Source of the DNA: an uncultured Oscillospiraceae bacterium
Lineage (GTDB): Bacteria > Bacillota > Clostridia > Oscillospirales > Oscillospiraceae
Assembly: GCA_900763675.1 (NCBI GenBank)
Contig: CAAFLE010000084.1
Span: 1-36,322 of the forward strand
Reading direction: 5' to 3'
DNA: 36,322 nt
In this document: positions 16,395 through 24,581 of the stretch, piece by piece
Numbering within the stretch: the stretch's first letter is position 1
How the letters are laid out: each line of letters starts with the position of its first letter
Notes under the pieces: generated by a model
Database searches by the model: none
What the model saw: only the letters and a program-made list of their open reading frames with translations
Told to the model about the DNA's origin: nothing
Translations under genes and position numbers: made by a program

Positions 16395-17126
16395 TTACGC
16401 TTTGTAGCCGATCGCGTCGGCAAGCGGCTTTTCGAGCAGCACCACGGCGTCGCGGTGCAGCCGGAGGAACGTCGCCGGGCAGCGCGGGTCAATGCTCTCG
16501 GAGAGCAGCAGACGGCGCATGGCGTCGGCTTTATTCCCGGATACGATCATCAAAAGCTTTTTCGCCCGCAGGATGTTGCCCATGCCCATGGTGAGAGCAT
16601 AGCGCGGCACATCGTCGCGGGAGGCGAAGAAGCGCTGGTTGGCGTCGATGGTACTCTCGTCGAGAGCCTCCCTGTGCGCCCGGTCGCAGAGCGTGTCGCC
16701 CGGTTCGTTGAAGCCGAGATGCCCGTCGGGACCGACGCCGAGAACCTGCACGTCGATGTCGGTGCGGTCCAGCACGGCGTTGAACTCGCGCAGATTCTCC
16801 TCCACGTCGCCGATGCCCTTTGCGACGTAGGTGTTGGCTTTGTCGATGTTGATGTGGTCGAAGAAATTGTCGTTCATAAAGTAGCGGTAGCTCTGCTCGT
16901 GCGTGGGGGCAAGCCCGACGTACTCGTCGAGATTTACGCTGTGTACGCGGGAAAAGTCCAGACCCTCTTCGCGGCAGCGCCGCGCCAGCTCCCGGTACAT
17001 TCCGACCGGGCTGGAACCGGTCGCAAGACCGAGCGTGCAGCAGGGATTTTCGCGGACGGTTTTTTCCAGAATGTCGGCGGCAAGACGGCTGACTTCCTCG
17101 TGGTTTTCAGCGACGATTACTTTCAA
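16395..17126 (-). CDS. nagB: Glucosamine-6-phosphate deaminase
   Basis: Converts glucosamine-6-phosphate to fructose-6-phosphate and ammonia. The 243-residue product shows the substrate-binding loop GLATGSSPVGMY, the catalytic acid region SVNLDEYVGL (Asp67), and LGVGPDGHLGFNEPG with the catalytic His136. The length matches NagB, not the longer SIS-type deaminase. It is 15 nt downstream of the acetyltransferase gene and 80 nt upstream of glmS, which performs the opposite direction using glutamine. Having both in one transcript is unusual, because NagB is normally induced for amino-sugar breakdown. Confidence 0.96.
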   Translation of the reverse strand: MKVIVAENHEEVSRLAADILEKTVRENPCCTLGLATGSSPVGMYRELARRCREEGLDFSRVHSVNLDEYVGLAPTHEQSYRYFMNDNFFDHINIDKANTYVAKGIGDVEENLREFNAVLDRTDIDVQVLGVGPDGHLGFNEPGDTLCDRAHREALDESTIDANQRFFASRDDVPRYALTMGMGNILRAKKLLMIVSGNKADAMRRLLLSESIDPRCPATFLRLHRDAVVLLEKPLADAIGYKA

Positions 17127-17141
17127 GACATCTTCTCCTTT

Positions 17142-17804
17142 TCAATTTTTCGCGGCAATGCTGCCCTTGGCTTTGTAGATGCTGTTTTCCGGAACGACGC
17201 CGCGCACGCACGACGTCGGGTACACGTTCGCGTCGCGCCCGATCACGGTGCCGGGGTTGAGAACGCTGTTGCAGCCGACCTCTACGCGGTCGCCGAGCAT
17301 CGCGCCGACCTTTTTGCGCCCGGTCTCGATGTCCTCGTCCTCGTTGTGGATGACGACGGGGAGCTTGTCGCTTTTTACGTTGCTCGTGATCGACCCCGCG
17401 CCCATGTGGGACTTGTAGCCGAGGATCGAGTCGCCGACATAGTTATAGTGCGGCACCTGCACGTTATCGAAGAGAATAACGTTTTTTAGCTCCGTGGAGT
17501 TGCCGACGACGCAGTTGTCGCCGACGAGCGCGTTGCCGCGGATGAAAGCGCCGGGGCGCACCTCGGTCTTATGCCCGATGATGCACGGTGCGCCGAGATA
17601 CGCGGTGGGGTAGACCTTTGCGTCGCGGGCGACCCACACGCCCTCCTCGGGGTGGTCGTATTCCTCCGCCGGCAGCGCCGCGCCGAGCGCGGCAATGAGA
17701 TCGCCGATGCCGGAGAGCGCTTCCCACGGATAGGTGAACTGCCGCAGATACTCCGCTGCGAGCGTATGGTCCAGATCGTAAAGATCGGAAATCGTCAGCT
17801 TCAT
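17142..17804 (-). CDS. Left-handed beta-helix acetyltransferase resembling the GlmU C-terminal domain
   Basis: A 220-residue protein. The N-terminal about 50 residues are helical, with no uridyltransferase motif. From about residue 55 hexapeptide repeats form a left-handed beta helix (PTAYLGAPCIIGHKTEVRPG, then GNALVGDNCVVGNSTELKNV). The segment HYNYVGDSILGYKSHMGAGS (His119 onward) aligns by eye with the acetyltransferase site of GlmU. Its likely reaction is acetyl-CoA-dependent N-acetylation of glucosamine-1-phosphate, fitting its position after glmM, with which it overlaps by 4 nt. The uridyltransferase half of GlmU is absent and must be encoded elsewhere. It could instead be a nucleotidyl-sugar-binding paralogue without acetyltransferase activity. 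Confidence 0.8.
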   Translation of the reverse strand: MKLTISDLYDLDHTLAAEYLRQFTYPWEALSGIGDLIAALGAALPAEEYDHPEEGVWVARDAKVYPTAYLGAPCIIGHKTEVRPGAFIRGNALVGDNCVVGNSTELKNVILFDNVQVPHYNYVGDSILGYKSHMGAGSITSNVKSDKLPVVIHNEDEDIETGRKKVGAMLGDRVEVGCNSVLNPGTVIGRDANVYPTSCVRGVVPENSIYKAKGSIAAKN

Positions 17805-19165
17805 CGCTTCACCTCAATGAGATGTCCGGACTCGTCCATGGCGGCGATGATGGCGTTCACCATCTGCTCGCACACATCGAGCGTGCCAGCCTCGGACATG
17901 ACGCGCAGCACCGGCTCGGTGCCGCTCTTGCGCAGCAGAACGCGCCCGCCGTCGCCGAGAGCCGCGGTGCATTTCTCGACCGCCGCCTTCACGGCAGGGT
18001 CGGCAAGCGTGGCGTCCTTATCATCCACCTTCACGTTTTTGAGGACCTGCGGATACATCTTCACCTCGGCGGCAAGGACCGAGAGGGGAAGCTGCGTGTC
18101 GATGAGAACGCCCATGAGCATGATCGCGGTGATAAGACCGTCGCCGGTGTGGGCGTACTTGCGGAAGATGATGTGACCCGACTGCTCGCCGCCGAGCATA
18201 TGGTCGTTCGCCTTCATGTTTTCGTAGACGTAGCGGTCGCCCACGGCGGTCTTTTCATAGCGGATGCCGATGCGGTCGAACGCCTTGTAAAGACCGAAGT
18301 TACTCATGATCGTCGTGACGACGGTGTTGCTCGGGAGCTGTCCGTTCGCCTTCATGTGCTTGGCGCAGATGTACATGATCTGATCGCCGTTGACGACGTT
18401 GCCCAGCTCGTCCACGGCGAGGCAGCGGTCGGCGTCGCCGTCAAAGGCAAAGCCGACGTCGAGCTTATTCTCGCGGACATATTGCTGAAGCCCCTCGATA
18501 TGGGTCGAGCCGCAGCGGAGATTGACGTTCACGCCGTCGGGCTTGTCGTTGATGACGTAGGTCTTGGCGCCCAGCGCGTCGAACACGGCGCGGCCGATCA
18601 TCCACGCGCTGCCGTTGGAGCAGTCGAGAGCGACCTTGCGGTCGCCGAACGAGCGGGTGGCAAGGCTCGTAAGGTAGCCGATGTAGCGGTTTCTTCCGGA
18701 ATAAAAGTCGATGGTGCGTCCGATCTTGTCCTCGACCGCCCACGGGATGCTGTCGGGATCGCCGTCGATGTAGGCTTCCAGCTCGTCCTGCGTTGCGTCG
18801 TCCATCTTTTCGCCGATGCCGTTCATCAGCTTGATGCCGTTGTCCCAGTAGGGGTTGTGGCTCGCGGAGATCATAACGCCGCAGTCAAAGTTTTCGGTGC
18901 GCGTGATGAAGCTGACGCAGGGCGTAGTCGTAACGTGCAGCAGATAGGCGTCCGCGCCAGAGGAGGTGATGCCCGCGGCGAGAGCGCTCTCGTACATATA
19001 GGACGAGCGGCGCGTATCCTTGCCGATAACGATGCGTGCCGAGCCGTTCGGATGGCGGTTCGAGTAATACCAGCCGAGGAACCGACCGGTCTTGAAGGCG
19101 TGTTCGGCGGTCAAAACCTCGCCCGCCTTGCCGCGGAAGCCGTCGGTGCCGAAATATTTACCCAT
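17801..19165 (-). CDS. glmM: Phosphoglucosamine mutase
   Basis: Interconverts glucosamine-6-phosphate and glucosamine-1-phosphate for UDP-GlcNAc synthesis. The 454-residue alpha-D-phosphohexomutase has the N-terminal GTDGFRG, the phosphoserine loop MISASHNP with Ser102 as the phosphorylated residue, the metal loop FDGDADRC, the sugar loop GGEQSGHI and the phosphate-binding RKSGTEPVLRVM near the C terminus. The ATG at 19165 has an aaagga site and a promoter at 19217-19246. It is the first gene of the operon containing the acetyltransferase, nagB and glmS. GlmM rather than ManB/Pgm is favoured by the GEQSGH loop and the operon. Confidence 0.95.
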   Translation of the reverse strand: MGKYFGTDGFRGKAGEVLTAEHAFKTGRFLGWYYSNRHPNGSARIVIGKDTRRSSYMYESALAAGITSSGADAYLLHVTTTPCVSFITRTENFDCGVMISASHNPYWDNGIKLMNGIGEKMDDATQDELEAYIDGDPDSIPWAVEDKIGRTIDFYSGRNRYIGYLTSLATRSFGDRKVALDCSNGSAWMIGRAVFDALGAKTYVINDKPDGVNVNLRCGSTHIEGLQQYVRENKLDVGFAFDGDADRCLAVDELGNVVNGDQIMYICAKHMKANGQLPSNTVVTTIMSNFGLYKAFDRIGIRYEKTAVGDRYVYENMKANDHMLGGEQSGHIIFRKYAHTGDGLITAIMLMGVLIDTQLPLSVLAAEVKMYPQVLKNVKVDDKDATLADPAVKAAVEKCTAALGDGGRVLLRKSGTEPVLRVMSEAGTLDVCEQMVNAIIAAMDESGHLIEVKR

Positions 19166-19216
19166 ATACGTATCCTTTCCGTTTCAAAAGAGTTTGTTGC
19201 AATAATCTGACACTTT

Positions 19217-19246
19217 ATAATATCACTATCCGTGCCGGAGCGTCAA
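19217..19246 (-). promoter_or_regulatory. Promoter of the glmM operon
   Basis: On the minus strand TTGACG (19246-19241) and TATTAT (19222-19217) are 18 nt apart, 50 nt upstream of the glmM start. No terminator is visible between pyrG and this promoter, so some message may also come from pyrG. Confidence 0.7.
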
Positions 19247-19267
19247 TCTTTTTCCGCGGGCGCACAC

Positions 19268-20875
<1,608 letters not shown>

Positions 20876-20910
20876 ATCTTTCACACTCCCAAAGGATGAA
20901 TATTCAAAGC

Positions 20911-20966
20911 AAAAAAATTTGGGGAGGGGAGGTGAGCCTCCCTTCCCCGGGAGGCAAGGCTGCCTC
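20911..20966 (-). terminator. Terminator/possible attenuator between the M18 gene and pyrG
   Basis: On the minus strand the arms 20948-20937 and 20932-20921 pair (12 positions, one A-C mismatch) and are followed after three A by seven T: a good intrinsic terminator. Two competing stems overlap it: GCCTCCC/GGGAGGC (20955-20949 with 20942-20936) and GAGGCA/TGCCTC (20966-20961 with 20956-20951). The first arm includes the M18 stop codon. The layout resembles an attenuator, but the G/C-rich arms make chance pairing likely. Confidence 0.7.
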
Positions 20967-22248
20967 AGAGAAAGCGGTAGACCCCGTCGCGTTCGGCAAC
21001 GAGGGCGTGTTCAAAAAAGACGGTGAGAGCTTTGACGAGCGAGGCGGTGTCCGCCGCGCCCGCGGTCTCAAAGGGCGAGTGCATCGCCAGCTGCGCGAGA
21101 CCGATGTCCACGGCGTTGAGCGATACCTGCGTGTTGGAGATGTTGCCGAGCGTCGAGCCGCCCGGCATATCGGCGCGGTTGGCGTAGTACTGCACCGGCA
21201 CGCCCGCCTTGGTGCAGATCGTGCGGAAGATGCCGACGGAAACGGCGTCGGAGGTGTAGCGTTGGTTGGCGTTGTACTTGATGACAACGCCGCTGTTCAT
21301 GCGAACCGCATGGTTTTTGTCGGCAAACTCGCCGTGGTTGGGGTGGACGGCGTGCGCATTGTCGCAGGAGACGAGAAAGCTGCCCGCCACAAGACGGCGG
21401 TATTCGCTGCCGTCCATGCCGAGTGCGGCGCACAGCCGCGTGAGCGTGTCGTAAAGGAAGGTGGACGCTGCGCCCTGCTTCGTTTCGCTGCCGACCTCTT
21501 CGTTGTCAAAGATGCAGCAGACCGGGATAGCGCGGCTCTCTCCGGCGGCGAGGAACGCCGTCAGCGAGGCGAACGCGCACTGGAGATCGTCCAGCCGCGG
21601 CGCGGAGATATACTCGCCGAGCGCTGCGCCGCTCTGCGGATTGTAGAGAAAGAGATCGCCCGTGACGACGGCGCTTTCCGAAACGCCGGCAGCCCTGGCT
21701 ACGGCGGCGCGGAAGCTGCCCTTTTCGCTGCGCATCCATACGGGCAGCATATCGACGGCGGCGTTGTACTTTGTGCCGTCGTTGGCGCTGCGGTTCATGT
21801 GGATGGCGACGTTCGGGATGATGGCGCAGGGGTCTTTGAGATCGACGAGCCGCGTCGAGAGCGTATTGCCCTCGGAAACGACGACGCGCCCCGCCACGGA
21901 GAGCGGGCGGTCGAGCCACGGGGCGCAGAGCATCCCGCCGTATTTCTCCACGGAGAGACGAAGATACGTCCCGTCGGAAAGCTCGGCGTTTTCCTTGATC
22001 TTGAACGAGGGGCTGTCGCCGTGGGCGGCGGTCATCATAAAGCCCGCGGTCTCGCCCGCCGGGACGCGGAAGGCGATCAGCGAGGAGCCGTTGCGCGTAA
22101 CGAAATATCTGCCGCCCGGCGCGAGCGTCCAGCGCTGCGCTTCGCAAAGCTCGGCATACCCGGCGGCGCGGAGCATTTCCGCGCTGTGGGCGCAGGTATG
22201 AAACGCCGTGGGACACGCGGCGATATAATCAAAGAGTTTTTGGTTCAT
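20965..22248 (-). CDS. M18 family aminopeptidase
   Basis: Zinc aminopeptidase of the M18 family (aspartyl aminopeptidase type), a cytosolic enzyme that trims N-terminal, often acidic, residues from peptides. The 427-residue product starts with MNQKLFDYIAACPTAFHTCA (the typical SPTPFH-like region) and shows metal-ligand motifs AAHGDSPSFKIK, FDNEEVGSETKQGA, SCDNAHAVHPNH, and a late histidine in LAMHSPFE. The start at 22248 has an aaagga site and overlaps the stop of the GtrA-like gene by 4 nt. The chosen start removes an upstream open stretch that lies inside the neighbour. Substrate preference is from the family. Confidence 0.93.
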   Translation of the reverse strand: MNQKLFDYIAACPTAFHTCAHSAEMLRAAGYAELCEAQRWTLAPGGRYFVTRNGSSLIAFRVPAGETAGFMMTAAHGDSPSFKIKENAELSDGTYLRLSVEKYGGMLCAPWLDRPLSVAGRVVVSEGNTLSTRLVDLKDPCAIIPNVAIHMNRSANDGTKYNAAVDMLPVWMRSEKGSFRAAVARAAGVSESAVVTGDLFLYNPQSGAALGEYISAPRLDDLQCAFASLTAFLAAGESRAIPVCCIFDNEEVGSETKQGAASTFLYDTLTRLCAALGMDGSEYRRLVAGSFLVSCDNAHAVHPNHGEFADKNHAVRMNSGVVIKYNANQRYTSDAVSVGIFRTICTKAGVPVQYYANRADMPGGSTLGNISNTQVSLNAVDIGLAQLAMHSPFETAGAADTASLVKALTVFFEHALVAERDGVYRFL

Positions 22249-22805
22249 TGGTGGATTTCCTTTCCGTTTTTCGCTCGGAACAGCACGAGCTTTTCCAGAG
22301 GGAAGAGGACTGCCGTCTGCACAACGCCCGCGCCGAACGAGGCGAGCGTGCGCGAGAGGGAGGCGATGCGCGTTGCGGCGAGCGAGGCGACAATGGCGCT
22401 CTGCATCCATGTGGTAAAGAGAATGAGCGCGAACAAGATCGCAAGGTACGCGGCGAACCCGGCGCGGGTACCCTTGCCGTGGAACGTCGTTTTCCTGTTG
22501 ATAAAGTAGCCGTAGACGTTTGCGAGACCGTTCGAGAGCAGAAACGGCAGCACGTAGCCCCACGTCACAACGCCGTTTACCACATACTTCGACCCGCCCG
22601 GGAAGAGCGTTCCGGCGTTGAATACGACGCGCAGCGGTCCCGGCAGCGGCGTATGCACGCCGTCAAAGACGAGCGGGAGAAGATTGGCGAGCGCAAGCTG
22701 TACGATCGTGACGGTCAGACTTACGAGATTGAATTTTACAAACTGCCAGAGCGTGCGGCTCCTCCCGGCGGAAAGCCGCTCGTCCAGCCGCTTCCATGCG
22801 TTCAT
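22245..22805 (-). CDS. GtrA-like small membrane protein
   Basis: A 186-residue membrane protein with the GtrA/DPMS_TMD pattern: four hydrophobic segments at about residues 23-47, 73-100, 115-140 and 145-170. FVKFNLVSLTVTIVQLALAN is in the first, YGYFINRKTTFHG follows the second, and a basic end LFRAKNGKEIHQ closes it. GtrA-like proteins are thought to move or help move polyprenyl-linked sugars across the membrane for cell-surface glycosylation. The start at 22805 lies 10 nt after guaA and the stop overlaps the M18 gene. The reason for its linkage to guaA is not evident. An upstream extension of the frame lies inside guaA and is disregarded. Confidence 0.85.
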   Translation of the reverse strand: MNAWKRLDERLSAGRSRTLWQFVKFNLVSLTVTIVQLALANLLPLVFDGVHTPLPGPLRVVFNAGTLFPGGSKYVVNGVVTWGYVLPFLLSNGLANVYGYFINRKTTFHGKGTRAGFAAYLAILFALILFTTWMQSAIVASLAATRIASLSRTLASFGAGVVQTAVLFPLEKLVLFRAKNGKEIHQ

Positions 22806-22815
22806 GGCGGCAGGG

Positions 22816-24339
22816 TCACTCCCATTCGATGGTCGCGGGCGGCTTGGAGGTGATGTCGTATACGACGCGGTTGATGCCGTGGACCTCGTTGGTGATGCGC
22901 GAGGAGATGCGCCGCAGCACATCCCACGGCAGAGGCGCGAACACGCATGTCATAAAATCGCTCGTCTCCACGCAGCGCACCGCGACGGTGTAGTCATACG
23001 TGCGCCCGTCGCCCATGACGCCGACGCTCTTCACACCGGTGAGAACGGCGAAATACTGATCGGCGCGGCAGCCGCATTTGCCGATCTCCTCGCGGACGAT
23101 GGCGTCCGCCGGGCGGAGAATGGCGAGCTTTTCTTTCGTGATCTCGCCGAGAACACGAACGCTCAGCCCCGGACCGGGGAACGGCTGGCGGTTCACAAGA
23201 CTCTCGGGCAGACCGAGCAGCAGACCGAGCTTTCGCACCTCGTCCTTGAAAAGATAGCGCAGCGGCTCCACGACGCCGGAAAAGCCCAGTTCTTTCGGAA
23301 GCCCCCCGACATTGTGATGGCTCTTGATAACGGCGGAGCCGGTGCCGGACTCCACAACGTCGGGATAGATCGTCCCCTGCGCAAGGAAGCCGATCTTGCC
23401 GAGCTTTTTCGCTTCGTCCTCAAAAACGAGGGCAAACTCGCGCCCGATGATTTTGCGCTTCTGCTCCGGGTCGGTCACGCCCTCGAGTCTGGAGAGAAAA
23501 CGGTCGGCGGCGTCCACGCAGCGGAAGTCCAGCGCCTTATCCTCAAATACGGAGCGGATCTCCTCCGTTTCGCCCTGCCGCATAAGACCGTGATCGACGT
23601 AGATGCACGTGAGCTGACCGGGTACGGCACGCGCCAGCAGCGCCGCGCACACCGAGGAATCCACGCCGCCGGAAAGACCGAGCAGCACCTTTTCCGCGCC
23701 GACCTGCTCGCGGATCTCGCGCACCTTCGTTTCGAGAAAGCTCTCCATCGAGTAATCCCCGGCGCAGCCGCAGATGTCGAAAAGGAAATTTTTCAGAATG
23801 AGACTGCCCTGTACGCTGTTGTTTACCTCAGGGTGGAACTGCACGCCGTACAGGCGGCGCTCCTCGTTCACATACGCCGCCACGGGCGTGAGATCGGTGT
23901 GACCGGCAGCGCGGAAGCCCTCCGGCAGCGCCGTGACAAGATCGGTATGGCTCATCAGCACGTCCGTGGGCGTGGTGCAGCCGGAAAAGAGGGGAAGGGT
24001 CGTATCAAGCGTAATGGGGAACACGCCGTATTCGCGCTTGTCGCCCGCTGCGACCGTGCCGCCGCAGAGACGGCAGATGAGCTGCATTCCATAGCAGATG
24101 CCGAGAACGGGAATGCCCAGCTCCAGCACCGCCTTATCGCAGGTGGGGGAACCCTCGCGGTACACGCTGTCGGGTCCGCCGGTGAAGATGATGCCCTTCG
24201 GCGCCATGGCGCGGATGTCCTCCACGGGCATTTTGCACGAACGGATTTCCGAATAAACGCCGTGCTCGCGCACGCGGCGGGCGATCAGCTCCTTATACTG
24301 TCCGCCGAAATCCAGGATCAATACAGTCTCTCCGGTCAT
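22816..24339 (-). CDS. guaA: GMP synthase (glutamine-hydrolysing)
   Basis: Aminates XMP to GMP. The 507-residue protein has the N-terminal class I glutaminase with nucleophile Cys82 in GICYGMQ and His169/Glu171 in QFHPEVN. The ATP-pyrophosphatase loop LSGGVDSS is at residues 222-229, and the C-terminal dimerisation domain ends with PPATIEWE, the invariant GuaA tail. The ATG at 24339 has a cggagg site. Upstream is a consensus promoter (24469-24497) and a short leader containing a strong intrinsic terminator, so expression is probably attenuated. It is the first gene of guaA, gtrA-like, M18. Confidence 0.97.
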   Translation of the reverse strand: MTGETVLILDFGGQYKELIARRVREHGVYSEIRSCKMPVEDIRAMAPKGIIFTGGPDSVYREGSPTCDKAVLELGIPVLGICYGMQLICRLCGGTVAAGDKREYGVFPITLDTTLPLFSGCTTPTDVLMSHTDLVTALPEGFRAAGHTDLTPVAAYVNEERRLYGVQFHPEVNNSVQGSLILKNFLFDICGCAGDYSMESFLETKVREIREQVGAEKVLLGLSGGVDSSVCAALLARAVPGQLTCIYVDHGLMRQGETEEIRSVFEDKALDFRCVDAADRFLSRLEGVTDPEQKRKIIGREFALVFEDEAKKLGKIGFLAQGTIYPDVVESGTGSAVIKSHHNVGGLPKELGFSGVVEPLRYLFKDEVRKLGLLLGLPESLVNRQPFPGPGLSVRVLGEITKEKLAILRPADAIVREEIGKCGCRADQYFAVLTGVKSVGVMGDGRTYDYTVAVRCVETSDFMTCVFAPLPWDVLRRISSRITNEVHGINRVVYDITSKPPATIEWE

Positions 24340-24398
24340 AAATAACCTCCGCAGTAAAAAATAGAAAATTTATAAATTATAGCGGCGCTGACTAAACG

Positions 24399-24462
24399 AA
24401 AAAAGCGTCGCCGGCGCGGTCAGGTAAACCGCGTCGGCGAACGCCATTGCTCACCTTTACGC
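24399..24462 (-). promoter_or_regulatory. Short guaA leader with an intrinsic terminator (candidate attenuator)
   Basis: Starting about 24462 (seven bases after the -10), the transcript has only about 18 nt before a strong stem. Minus-strand 24444-24425 pairs with 24420-24405 through blocks of 4, 5 and 6 pairs with one bulge and one A-C mismatch, followed by six T. The terminator lies 60 nt upstream of the guaA start, so read-through is required for expression. The 5' part AAAGGUGAGCAAUGGCGUUCGCC is notable. It matches no riboswitch I can name securely. Confidence 0.75.
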
Positions 24463-24468
24463 ACATGA

Positions 24469-24497
24469 ATTATAGGGAAAAGAACCGTCTTTGTCAA
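24469..24497 (-). promoter_or_regulatory. Consensus promoter of guaA
   Basis: On the minus strand TTGACA (24497-24492), a 17-nt spacer and TATAAT (24474-24469) match the vegetative sigma factor consensus at all twelve positions. Confidence 0.88.
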
Positions 24498-24516
24498 CAA
24501 AAAAACGAGGGCAATA

Positions 24517-24545
24517 TTGACAAAAACAACGCCGCAGGGTAGAGT
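24517..24545 (+). promoter_or_regulatory. Promoter of the glutamine synthetase operon
   Basis: TTGACA at 24517-24522, a 17-nt spacer and TAGAGT at 24540-24545 (four of six to the -10 consensus). The -35 is only 19 bp from the divergent guaA -35, so one bound regulator could affect both. Confidence 0.65.
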
Positions 24546-24581
24546 AAATAGGTTAAAGGAGTAAAGAAGGAGTTGAGCGGT

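Noticed and set aside
24421..24462. Resemblance of the guaA leader (AUGGCGUUCGCC) to the start of a fluoride riboswitch
   Set aside because: The first stem-loop is similar, but an extra GCA interrupts it, the downstream pseudoknot partner is not convincing, and guaA is not a fluoride-related gene. A covariance search would decide.
24390..24466. Small leader peptide frame (ATG at 24466, minus strand) before guaA
   Set aside because: The ATG lies between the -10 box and the likely transcription start and has no ribosome binding site, so it would not be in the message.
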